30,075 bases of DNA. It comes from Firmicutes bacterium UBA3932 (GTDB taxonomy: Bacteria; Bacillota; Clostridia; Peptostreptococcales; Anaerovoracaceae). A model generated the notes under the pieces. That model did not search any database, had not been told where the DNA came from, and saw nothing but the letters and a program-made list of their open reading frames with translations. Location: the NCBI GenBank assembly GCA_002385825.1, contig DGEG01000045.1, positions 1-30,075 of the forward strand, given 5' to 3'. Numbering within the stretch: the first letter of the stretch is position 1; every line of letters starts with the position of its first letter. Below, in pieces: positions 1 to 6,704 of the stretch. Position numbers and translations under genes: made by a program.

Positions 1-291
1 CATAAAAATTAAATACATGAACACTACAGCCAGGACGCGCTTTTTAAATGTGGATTGATAATTATACGTTAAGCCGATCAGGGTTATTATGTTGGCAATC
101 ATGAGAACGATGGGTATGTTCACGGATAGGTATATCACAGAAATAACCAGAAAATATCCTATATATGATAACAATTCCACTTTCCGGTGAGTATCTCTTG
201 TTTCAAAAAAGACAGTCATAAACTTATATACTGTATATGTCCCGAAAATATCGGTGATGATGAACACCCACTCATACAAACTAAGCTGCAT
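1..291 (-). CDS. Membrane sensor histidine kinase, N-terminal part only (GHKL/AgrC-like, partial)
   Basis: Reading the minus strand from the ATG at 291 gives 97 codons open to the window edge, so only the N-terminus is present. It is hydrophobic, with likely membrane segments near residues 5-26, 40-57, 60-77 and 85-97 and short basic loops (for example FKKR near 82-85). This pattern, including the segment SYIGYFLVISVIYLSVNI, resembles the multi-spanning sensor part of AgrC/ComD-type GHKL histidine kinases. The ATG overlaps the TAA stop of the upstream LytTR regulator by one base (TAATG), which implies translational coupling and a two-component pair. The kinase domain lies outside the window, so the assignment rests on topology and context. 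Confidence 0.6.
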   Translation of the reverse strand, partial: MQLSLYEWVFIITDIFGTYTVYKFMTVFFETRDTHRKVELLSYIGYFLVISVIYLSVNIPIVLMIANIITLIGLTYNYQSTFKKRVLAVVFMYLIFM

Positions 292-1013
292 TATATAACA
301 CCTTCTCTCTCATACCGGATCTGCAATTCCCTTATTGCTTTTCTTCTCGACTGGCTGATGGGTAAGATTTCAGAGTTGGACATTGTAACCTCTTCGTATT
401 TGAACTTAGCAATATGATGGTAATTTACGATATACGATTTATGGATTTGCATGAAGTGATATTTGGCTACCTGATCGTATACGTCATTGAGCTTTCCATA
501 GAATAACTCTTCGCCTCCCGTGGTGACTATTTTTACCTGCCGGTTTATGCTCTCGAAATAGATAATGTCCTTTACCGCTATCCTGTATGTTTGCTGGCCT
601 TTTTTATAAGTGAATATCCCGCCGAGCCTGTCCGTCAGCTTCATGGCCAGACGCAGATCTTTGATGATATGGCTTGCTTTGATTGGCTTGGGGAGAAAGT
701 GCATGGGTCTTACTTCAAACATATCCAGGTAATAATTATCCTTTCCCGATATATACACAATCTGCATAAGTTGGTTGTCCAAATCTTCACGTATTTTTCT
801 CCCAACCTCAATCCCGTTAATGAGTTTTAATTCGATATCTAAAAAGATCAGATCGAAGCCTTCTCCATCTTCGAGAAATTTACACAGTTCTTCTCCGGAA
901 TAGAAAACTTGTATCTCAATGTCAAGATTACTCTCTTCGGAATAGTTCAAAAGAATGGTTTCAATCTGTGAACAGACAGCCGGTTCATCATCGCATATAG
1001 CAATTCTAAACAT
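291..1013 (-). CDS. LytTR-family response regulator
   Basis: A 240-residue two-domain response regulator. The receiver domain (about 1-120) has the acidic pair D8-D9 followed by E10, the phosphoacceptor D59 in FDLIFLDIE, the conserved serine in YISG (S89), and K109 in the LPKPI motif. The C-terminal half (about 135-235) is a LytTR DNA-binding domain with IIYFESINR and the core FMQIHKSYIVN. Such AgrA/VirR-type proteins bind tandem direct repeats upstream of their targets. I chose the ATG at 1013 because GGAGG lies 7 bases upstream; an upstream in-frame start has no such site. It is probably cotranscribed with the overlapping membrane kinase downstream. The regulon cannot be told from the window. 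Confidence 0.92.
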   Translation of the reverse strand: MFRIAICDDEPAVCSQIETILLNYSEESNLDIEIQVFYSGEELCKFLEDGEGFDLIFLDIELKLINGIEVGRKIREDLDNQLMQIVYISGKDNYYLDMFEVRPMHFLPKPIKASHIIKDLRLAMKLTDRLGGIFTYKKGQQTYRIAVKDIIYFESINRQVKIVTTGGEELFYGKLNDVYDQVAKYHFMQIHKSYIVNYHHIAKFKYEEVTMSNSEILPISQSRRKAIRELQIRYEREGVI

Positions 1014-1264
1014 GCAACATCCTCCTACGTAAAGCTCACACAAAAAAGTCTACTTCCTATACAACGTTGATTATGATGCCTGCTTCTATCTGTAATCTCT
1101 ATATTCAAAACATTCGTTTGCAGGAATGTTAACACGATTTCAGTCAGATAACGGAGAATACATTGTAATGGCTTGCACTGGCACTTATTCACCGATACTA
1201 AACGTATCATAATAGTCGAAAATTGTCACTAATAAATGCATAATTATAAAGACTCATACGAATT

Positions 1265-1327
1265 TTGTATTTGGTGTCTGACACTTTTTACAACTTGTTG
1301 TATTTGGTGTCAGACACCAAATACAAC
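1265..1327. repeat. Family A palindromic repeat, paired copy 1
   Basis: Two adjacent units. The first (1265-1293) has ends TTGTA and TACAA around GTGTC-T-GACAC. The second (1297-1327) is a perfect inverted repeat with 15-base arms, GTTGTATTTGGTGTC, around a single central A. The same two-unit arrangement recurs at 4216-4308, and single units occur at 6059-6090 and 8792-8821. It lies in the 458-base gap between the response regulator and the chemotaxis-type gene. Confidence 0.9.
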
Positions 1328-1353
1328 TTTGGCAATAAATGCAACATCTATGC

Positions 1354-1380
1354 TAAAGATTAATAATTTTTTGTCGATAT
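1354..1380 (+). promoter_or_regulatory. Sigma-28 (SigD)-like promoter for the chemotaxis-type gene
   Basis: TAAA (1354-1357), 15 bases, then GTCGATAT (1373-1380). This differs by one base from the Bacillus SigD consensus TAAA-N15-GCCGATAT. It lies about 90 bases upstream of a methyl-accepting signalling protein, a typical SigD target. The predicted leader contains a small hairpin, CTGATG (1397-1402) with CATCAG (1419-1424). Confidence 0.65.
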
Positions 1381-1471
1381 ATATTCTGTATGCGGACTGA
1401 TGGGCGGAAACTGCTGTTCATCAGGCTTCCTGCTGACGAAGTTGTTTCTACAGTATTGAAAGGGGATCGCT

Positions 1472-2293
1472 GTGATAATCGGAGATGGACTTCTTGAGCA
1501 TTTTTTAGCTGTTGCACCTTATCTGAAAGACATTTACGGAAAAGACTTGATAGTATGGATATCCGATACGGAAAACTTACTGGGATATTTCCCCGGCCAC
1601 AAACTGGATATCGGTTCGGATGGTGTTCTGGGTGAAGACGATCCCATGCGCGAGGCTATGCGGCAGAGAAAAGCCCTGCGATGTGAGGAAATGGTAGGCA
1701 CTCTTGGGATTGTCATCAAGGACATCAACACTCCAATCTATGATAGCAATCACAATGTTGTCGGATGTATTTCCATTGGAATAAGCCTTGACATGGAAAA
1801 AAAGGTAGCCAAAGTTGCCGACAATATAAACGAAGCAGTAGACGATATTAATGAGTTCGTAAAAGGGCTCACCACGCTGGCAGAAAACATAATGAACAGC
1901 GAAAAGGAACTCCGGGAAAACATACTCGGAGTGAATGAACTTACCGAGCAAATCAGCAAAGTTCTTGCCTACACGAAAAAAATAGCAATGCAAACCAACC
2001 TGCTCGGTATAAATGCTGAGATTGAAGCGGCAAGGGCAGGCGAGTATGGCGTCGGTTTCGGTGTGGTTGCCGATGAGATTCGAAAACTATCGATAGAATC
2101 CATGCAAATTGCCAAAAACATCGACTCACTGCTGATAGAAATTAAAAATGCAAATGCGGTAACCCTTAAGAGTTCCGATACTGCTATTGCGGCGACTGAA
2201 GAACAGGTGGCGGAAACCGAAAACGTCAGAATGAAGATAGCAGAGTTAAAAAGCATTTCCAAAGAACTGGAGAATATCGCAAAAGAGCTCTGA
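1472..2293 (+). CDS. Soluble methyl-accepting chemotaxis-type signalling protein
   Basis: A 273-residue cytoplasmic protein with no membrane segment. Residues 1-105 resemble a PAS/Cache-like sensor, with the motif VVGCISIGI closing the sheet. Residues about 110-273 form a short coiled-coil signalling module. Its hairpin tip (about 171-203) carries the conserved MCP core QTNLLGINAEIEAARAGE, followed by FGVVADEIRKL, which contacts CheA and CheW in this family. It has no HAMP domain and is shorter than transmembrane receptors, so it probably reads a cytoplasmic signal. The start is GTG with AGGGG about 7 bases upstream. The sigma-28-like promoter supports a role in motility or taxis. The ligand is unknown. 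Confidence 0.88.
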   Translation: MIIGDGLLEHFLAVAPYLKDIYGKDLIVWISDTENLLGYFPGHKLDIGSDGVLGEDDPMREAMRQRKALRCEEMVGTLGIVIKDINTPIYDSNHNVVGCISIGISLDMEKKVAKVADNINEAVDDINEFVKGLTTLAENIMNSEKELRENILGVNELTEQISKVLAYTKKIAMQTNLLGINAEIEAARAGEYGVGFGVVADEIRKLSIESMQIAKNIDSLLIEIKNANAVTLKSSDTAIAATEEQVAETENVRMKIAELKSISKELENIAKEL

Positions 2294-2313
2294 TTCACAT
2301 TGTTACATTAATA

Positions 2314-2340
2314 GAGGGATGGATGCCCCTCCTTTGTTTT
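2314..2340 (+). terminator. Possible weak terminator after the chemotaxis-type gene
   Basis: GAGGG (2314-2318) can pair with CCCTC (2327-2331), followed by a T-rich stretch broken by G. The stem is only five pairs, so this is tentative. Confidence 0.35.
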
Positions 2341-2432
2341 GTTTCTTGCATTAATTTTTATTTCGTACACTTCCATCGTATAAATTAATGGCCATTGTTC
2401 CTTCAGCTTTTTTATTCATTGCCAGGGATTTT

Positions 2433-2561
2433 TGATATAATGTATAGGCGTCATGCGGCAATTCCGGCGAGATTGCTTGTTATAGCGTATCGCCTATGGG
2501 CGATTTGTGACCGGATAGCTTTGCGAACAAAAAGAAAGAATAAAAAAAGGAAATGCAAACC
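2433..2561 (+). promoter_or_regulatory. Extended -10 promoter and structured leader of the small membrane protein
   Basis: TGATATAAT (2433-2441) is an extended -10 element with no good -35. The predicted leader of about 110 bases can form nested stems: an outer TCCGG with CCGGA and an inner ATCGCC with GGCGAT. I do not recognise it as any named riboswitch class. Confidence 0.45.
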
Positions 2562-2930
2562 ATGAAAAAATATATTCCGTACATACTGATTATCGCTATT
2601 ATAGGAATCAATTGGAGGGAGCCCCTCCTTTCTTTTGCGAGCAACATCAACGATTCGCCACTTGTTCCTATGATCGTTAGCCTGTGTGTCCATCTTCTGT
2701 TTGGATTCTTGCTCTCTCAAATTGTTAGGACAACCCGCCGGGCCGGCTTGAACCCGGCCGTGTATATTCTCGCCTTACTCGCTCTCCTGGTGGCGTTCTC
2801 TCGTCTGGGAGGCGCTTTGATTACAATGAAACAGCTGGGCTTCCTTTCCTACTTTGTTGAAAATGCATACTTGGGCCAAATCGCTTTAGGCTATTTGATC
2901 GGCATATTCATCAACCGTTTAATGAAGTAA
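2562..2930 (+). CDS. Small multi-spanning membrane protein of unknown function
   Basis: A 122-residue hydrophobic protein beginning MKKYIPYILII. Four membrane segments are likely, near residues 4-20, 33-53, 65-83 and 100-118, separated by short loops; the loop VRTTRRAG is positively charged and probably faces the cytoplasm. No motif or known family is recognised. I chose the ATG at 2562, about 11 bases after an AAGG site; an ATG at 2553 lies only two bases from that site. The gene stands alone behind its own extended -10 promoter and a structured leader, and is convergent with ytvI. Confidence 0.7.
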   Translation: MKKYIPYILIIAIIGINWREPLLSFASNINDSPLVPMIVSLCVHLLFGFLLSQIVRTTRRAGLNPAVYILALLALLVAFSRLGGALITMKQLGFLSYFVENAYLGQIALGYLIGIFINRLMK

Positions 2931-2975
2931 AAAAACATAGACGAGGACCGTTCCCCCACAGATAAGGCGGCCTGC

Positions 2976-4049
2976 TTACTTGTACAGGTTTATCGTGCCG
3001 GTTTCGTTCAGATGTCGGAGCAGAGACAATGTGATGGGGAACCCAAAAAGACCCAGAACTCCAAACAGCTGCGCTCCCACGAATAAACTTATCAATGTAA
3101 CCACTGGATGAAGTCCGATTTGGCTTCCGACGATTTTCGGTTCAATGATATTTCGAATTATCGTAACGATTACATAAATAAGGAACAACCCCAGTGCAAA
3201 AGAGTATTTGCCCTGTATTAATGAAATGATTGCCCAGGGTATCAGGATTCCGCCGGTTCCAACTACGGGAAGTATATCGAAGACGGCAATGAGAAGGGCA
3301 ATCAGAATAGGCTTGTTTATTCCGATAATCGTAAACCCGATGGACAATTCTACGAATGTAATGCTCATAATCAAGGCATAGGATCGAATGCATACGAAGA
3401 GCGTGCCGACTACATATCTCTGAATTTCTATCATCAACTCCCTGATCTTTTCGGAGAATTGGCGCATGATAAATCCTGTCACCCTTTCGTAATCCATGGA
3501 AATAAAGAACGTGGAAATTACCATCAGCACCGCTCTGATAAACAGGCCCGGCAACGAAGAGGCATAGGTTGAAATTATGGTAACCGTTTTGACAGAGATG
3601 TTGGAAACCAGTTCGCCGATGGCTTGAATGAATTGGGATGACATGTTTTTTACCACCGGTATCAGCGTGGGGTCCATCCGAGAAACGGCCTGTTCAATTT
3701 CCTCAAAGAAAGAGCTGAGCGAGGGTACGATTTCATTGGCATAAAGAGGAGGCAGTAAAGCAAGTAAGTCGGCTATGGCCGTAAGCACTCTGACACCGAG
3801 AAGCGCAATTAATACTCCGATTACGCAGTAAAATATCAGAACCAGCAAAAAGGCGACCAGTTTATAGGGAAGACCGATTTTCTTGTGTAATAAAAGGGCC
3901 GGTCTTCGTAATATATAAGCAAAGACGAAGGCCCAGATGAACGGAGAAACGAGTCTCAAAACATGTGCCAAAATCACATAAATCAGTAAAGCAATAAGGC
4001 CGACAAATAGAAGATTAGTAATAACTCGCTTCTTCTTATTATAGTCCAC
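2976..4049 (-). CDS. ytvI: AI-2E family membrane protein, YtvI-like sporulation protein
   Basis: About 357 residues with the architecture of the AI-2E/PerM family: two N-terminal membrane segments, a long amphipathic middle region (about 90-190), then several C-terminal membrane helices. The signature DILPVVGTGGILIPWA and the later IIEPKIVGSQIGLHPVVTL are typical of the YtvI branch, known as sporulation integral membrane proteins in Bacillus and Clostridia; the transported substrate is not established. I favour the GTG at 4049, which follows a G-rich site (GGGGGGA) and gives a normal N-terminus (VDYNKKKR); an upstream TTG at 4091 is the alternative. It has its own promoter and is divergent from the Rrf2 regulator. 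Confidence 0.85.
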   Translation of the reverse strand: MDYNKKKRVITNLLFVGLIALLIYVILAHVLRLVSPFIWAFVFAYILRRPALLLHKKIGLPYKLVAFLLVLIFYCVIGVLIALLGVRVLTAIADLLALLPPLYANEIVPSLSSFFEEIEQAVSRMDPTLIPVVKNMSSQFIQAIGELVSNISVKTVTIISTYASSLPGLFIRAVLMVISTFFISMDYERVTGFIMRQFSEKIRELMIEIQRYVVGTLFVCIRSYALIMSITFVELSIGFTIIGINKPILIALLIAVFDILPVVGTGGILIPWAIISLIQGKYSFALGLFLIYVIVTIIRNIIEPKIVGSQIGLHPVVTLISLFVGAQLFGVLGLFGFPITLSLLRHLNETGTINLYK

Positions 4050-4158
4050 GCAAGGTCCCCCCAAAGCATATTCCCTGAACAAAAAACTCAAAAACTCCTA
4101 ATAAACTAACCCAAAATCCTCTAAACCCGCTTGTAAATATACACTTTCTTCTAGTTAT

Positions 4159-4187
4159 ATGATATGGCCAAACAATTGAAAAGTCAA
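4159..4187 (-). promoter_or_regulatory. Sigma-A-type promoter for ytvI
   Basis: On the minus strand TTGACT (4187-4182), a 17-base spacer, then TATCAT (4164-4159). It leaves a leader of about 100 bases before the GTG at 4049. Confidence 0.65.
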
Positions 4188-4215
4188 CAGAACTATATGG
4201 CGCAAACCGTCGCCC

Positions 4216-4308
4216 TTGTATTTGGTGTTGCATTCGGTGTCTGCATTTAGTGTCTGACACTTTTTACAAGAAGTTGTATTTAGTGTCAGACACTAAATAC
4301 AACTTCTT
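4216..4308. repeat. Family A palindromic repeat, paired copy 2
   Basis: Same two-unit structure as at 1265-1327, preceded by a degenerate partial unit. The second unit (4268-4308) is a perfect inverted repeat with 20-base arms around a central A (inner arm TATTTAGTGTC). Relative to copy 1, the G in TTTGGTG is A here in both units, and the partner C in the palindrome is T, so pairing is kept. It lies just upstream of the rrf2 promoter. Confidence 0.9.
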
Positions 4309-4313
4309 CCGAA

Positions 4314-4342
4314 TTGAAAACCTACCAAATATATGGTATTAT
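4314..4342 (+). promoter_or_regulatory. Promoter of the Rrf2 regulator with an inverted repeat in the spacer
   Basis: TTGAAA (4314-4319), a 17-base spacer, TATTAT (4337-4342). An inverted repeat, TACCA-N6-TGGTA (4323-4338), fills the spacer and is a plausible operator for autoregulation. A similar repeat lies upstream of cysK at 5991-6006. Confidence 0.7.
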
Positions 4343-4394
4343 GGGTCAATAAATGAAGAATTAAGTAAAGAATATGTTAAAGAGGCGATAATAA

Positions 4395-4829
4395 ATGAAG
4401 ATTTCAACCAAAGGCCGCTACGCGCTGCGTATGCTTGTTGACCTGGCCCAACGTCAAAATGAAGGATACATTCCATTAAAAGATATTGCAGAGCGTCAAG
4501 GCCTATCAAAAAAATACCTGGAGCAAATAGTTCCCATTCTTAACAAATCCGATATTCTCCAGACCTGTCGCGGGTTTCAGGGCGGATACCGGCTGGCCAA
4601 GTCCCCCGATAAATATACGGTGGGTGATATTTTGAGGATTACAGAGGGCAGCCTTTCTCCCGTTGCTTGCATGGATTATGAGTCCGGCCAATGCCAGCGC
4701 AACGAACATTGCCCAACCCTTTACGTGTGGCAGGGATTGAACCGCGCCATAAACGAATATCTGGACAGCATCACTTTGCAGGATATTCTCGATCATCAAA
4801 ACGAACAAATAATAGATTATGTAATTTAA
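4395..4829 (+). CDS. Rrf2-family transcriptional regulator (IscR/CymR-like)
   Basis: A 144-residue protein. The N-terminus MKISTKGRYALRMLVDLA and the winged helix-turn-helix with LSKKYLEQI (38-46) are typical of Rrf2 proteins. Three cysteines at 92, 100 and 106 sit where IscR carries its iron-sulfur ligands (92, 98, 104), so it may hold an Fe-S cluster, unlike CymR, which lacks this trio. The start has AGAGG nine bases upstream. It is convergent with cysK. An inverted repeat in its own promoter and a related one upstream of cysK suggest that it controls itself and cysteine synthesis; that link is inferred. Control of Fe-S assembly genes elsewhere is the alternative. Confidence 0.93.
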   Translation: MKISTKGRYALRMLVDLAQRQNEGYIPLKDIAERQGLSKKYLEQIVPILNKSDILQTCRGFQGGYRLAKSPDKYTVGDILRITEGSLSPVACMDYESGQCQRNEHCPTLYVWQGLNRAINEYLDSITLQDILDHQNEQIIDYVI

Positions 4830-4839
4830 CACGTACAAC

Positions 4840-4882
4840 AAGGGCGGAAATGCTTGTTAACACAGGCATCCCCGCCCTTTTT
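4840..4882 (+). terminator. Intrinsic terminator after the Rrf2 gene
   Basis: AAGGGCGG (4840-4847) pairs with CCGCCCTT (4872-4879), with an inner ATGC/GCAT stem, followed by T residues. It lies between the convergent rrf2 and cysK genes; the T tract favours the plus direction. Confidence 0.75.
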
Positions 4883-4929
4883 CATGTCCTTTGACGTATG
4901 TTCCATGACACGCAGTTTGCGACCATCAT

Positions 4930-5859
4930 TTATTCAGAAAACATCGGAGTTGAAAGATATCGCTCTCCCGTATCCGGCAGGATTACCACTATAACCTTGC
5001 CCGCGTTTTCGGGCCGCTTTGCAACCTCCGTAGCTGCGAATAAGGCCGCACCTGAAGAAATGCCTACCAAAAGGCCTTCTTTTCTCGCCAGCGTTCTGCC
5101 GGTTTCAAAGGCGTCTTCACTTTTAACTGTAATAATTTCATCATAGATTCTTGTGTTAAGCGTATCAGGAACAAAGCCTGCACCGATCCCCTGAATTTTA
5201 TGGGGCCCCGGGTTTCCTCCCGAAAGCACGGGGGAGTCTGCCGGCTCAACCGCTACCACTTTTACATCAGGCTTTTTAGACTTCAGATATCCGCCCGCGC
5301 CGGACACGGTCCCGCCGGTGCCTACGCCGGCGACAAAGACGTCTACTTTCCCATCGGTGGCTTCCCAGATTTCCGGGCCGGTGGTACTGCGGTGTACTGC
5401 GGGATTTGCCATGTTGGTAAACTGACTGGGAATAAAGCTGTTCGGCGTTGCGGCAGCAAGCTCTTCCGCTTTTTCAATCGCGCCCTTCATGCCCTTCGTT
5501 CCGTCCGTAAGGACAAGCTCCGCTCCATAGGCTTTTAATAAATTGCGGCGCTCAACGCTCATGGTTTCCGGCATGGCCAAAATGACCTTATAGCCCCTGG
5601 CCGCTGCAACTGCAGCGAGTCCGATACCGGTGTTTCCGCTGGTGGGCTCGATTATGACTGAGCCCGGCTTTAATATGCCTTTCGCCTCCGCATCGTCTAT
5701 CATGGCCTTTGCAATCCTGTCTTTGATGCTTCCGGCAGGGTTGAAATACTCTAATTTGGCGAGTATGGTTGCTGAAAGGTTTTTATCTTTGGCGTAATTT
5801 GTCAGTTTCAATAGCGGTGTTCCGCCGATTAAATCCGTTATTGTTTCAAATACTTTCAT
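4930..5859 (-). CDS. cysK: Cysteine synthase A (O-acetylserine sulfhydrylase)
   Basis: A 309-residue fold-type II PLP enzyme that makes L-cysteine from O-acetylserine and sulfide. The PLP lysine is K46 in NPAGSIKDR. The substrate-binding loop TSGNTG is at about 73-78, the phosphate-binding loop GTGGT lies near 180, and the late GISSGAAL segment near 265 is also typical. Length and N-terminus match the CysK family, with no domain missing. The ATG has AGGAG nine bases upstream. It is monocistronic and convergent with an Rrf2 regulator. A related CysM or a cystathionine beta-synthase is less likely, since there is no C-terminal CBS domain and the sequence fits CysK throughout. Confidence 0.96.
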   Translation of the reverse strand: MKVFETITDLIGGTPLLKLTNYAKDKNLSATILAKLEYFNPAGSIKDRIAKAMIDDAEAKGILKPGSVIIEPTSGNTGIGLAAVAAARGYKVILAMPETMSVERRNLLKAYGAELVLTDGTKGMKGAIEKAEELAAATPNSFIPSQFTNMANPAVHRSTTGPEIWEATDGKVDVFVAGVGTGGTVSGAGGYLKSKKPDVKVVAVEPADSPVLSGGNPGPHKIQGIGAGFVPDTLNTRIYDEIITVKSEDAFETGRTLARKEGLLVGISSGAALFAATEVAKRPENAGKVIVVILPDTGERYLSTPMFSE

Positions 5860-5922
5860 TGCGATTCGCTCCTTTAATATAAAGATGAATGTTAATACCC
5901 GTTTTTCCTTGTCTGCTACTCA

Positions 5923-6010
5923 TATTATAAGCCTAAAGTCAATTATTTTCGGTATGAATTTTTGGCCAGCAGATAAAGCCTATAATACTTACCATATTTA
6001 TATGGTTAAT
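5923..6010 (-). promoter_or_regulatory. Upstream region of cysK with a candidate Rrf2 operator
   Basis: Two possible minus-strand -10 elements are present: TATAAT (5928-5923), with a poor -35, and TATTAT (near 5987-5982). The latter has a TTAACC-like -35 about 16 bases upstream. In that second promoter a perfect inverted repeat, ACCATAT-TT-ATATGGT (5991-6006), lies in the spacer, the same geometry as at the rrf2 promoter. Confidence 0.5.
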
Positions 6011-6058
6011 ACTGCCCTGTACTTTTGTCAACTCTTTTCTGCCATCTTTTTCATCAAA

Positions 6059-6090
6059 TTGTATTTGGTGTCTGACACTTTTTACAACTT
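6059..6090. repeat. Family A repeat, single unit
   Basis: One unit, TTGTATTTGGTGTC-T-GACAC followed by a T-rich run and TACAAC, nearly identical to the first half of the copy at 1265. It lies between cysK and the cysteine-rich gene. Confidence 0.85.
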
Positions 6091-6173
6091 TAACACTTTT
6101 ATTTTCCCCTTCATATACTCATATTAGACCCGTTTTGGGTTTATGCGAAAAAATTATAAAGGTGATGAGATAT

Positions 6174-6644
6174 ATGTATAAAAATAGATATTTTTTCTGC
6201 GAATGCCACTGTGAGCAGCCGGACGTTCTGGACGTGATAGAAAAGGGCATTTGCCTGATCAAAGAAGGCATTAAAGATGTTAAAATAGGCCTGGATCTCA
6301 TTTGCTGCTGCCGGATCCAGGAAGGCATAAGGTGCATCGAGAAGGGTCTCTGCAGGCTGGAACAGGGCCTCGACCTTGTGGTCAAAGGGTTGAGAGATGT
6401 TGAATTCGAATGCGATTACAGGAGCAATATGAACATTAAAGAAGGCATTTGCGACCTTAAAGACGGCATCCGCGACGTTCGCGAAGGACTGTGCCAGCTC
6501 AAAAAATGTTGCCTCTGCGAAGGACTGGAAAGCATTAACTGCGCCCTGCGTGACCTCGATGAGGGCCTGTGCAGGCTAGTCAAAGGAGTAGCTGAAATTC
6601 GAGATGAAAGAGATATGAGGAGAAAGAGGAAGCTCTGCAAATAG
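6174..6644 (+). CDS. Cysteine-rich heptad-repeat protein of unknown function
   Basis: A 156-residue protein with 18 cysteines. After a CECHCE start, it is built of seven-residue repeats of the form x-x-G-(I/L)-x-x-(I/L/V), for example KEGIKDV, EKGLCRL, EQGLDLV, VKGLRDV, KDGIRDV and REGLCQL. About a dozen repeats fall in two blocks split by FECDYRSNMN near residue 80, and Cys pairs or triplets (CCC near 45, CC near 112) fall between repeats. The regular Gly-Ile spacing predicts a packed helical rod; a basic tail (MRRKRKLCK) ends the protein. The start at 6174 follows AAAGGTGAT, an excellent ribosome-binding site, by seven bases. There is no signal peptide. Spore-coat or metal-binding roles are possible but only guesses. 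Confidence 0.75.
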   Translation: MYKNRYFFCECHCEQPDVLDVIEKGICLIKEGIKDVKIGLDLICCCRIQEGIRCIEKGLCRLEQGLDLVVKGLRDVEFECDYRSNMNIKEGICDLKDGIRDVREGLCQLKKCCLCEGLESINCALRDLDEGLCRLVKGVAEIRDERDMRRKRKLCK

Positions 6645-6673
6645 GTCTCACAACAGCATCCATAATTGTAACT

Positions 6674-6704
6674 CAGCCGTTCCAGCATTAGCTCGGAACG
6701 GCTG
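6674..6704 (+). terminator. Intrinsic terminator of the cysteine-rich gene, overlapping the end of the convergent gene
   Basis: CAGCCGTTCC (6674-6683) pairs with GGAACGGCTG (6695-6704), followed by a T-rich stretch on the plus strand. The stop codon of the convergent gene (6688-6690) lies in the loop. Confidence 0.75.

Noticed and set aside
187..417. Small plus-strand frame at the left end
   Set aside because: It is antisense to the kinase N-terminus and the end of the LytTR gene, with no good ribosome-binding site.
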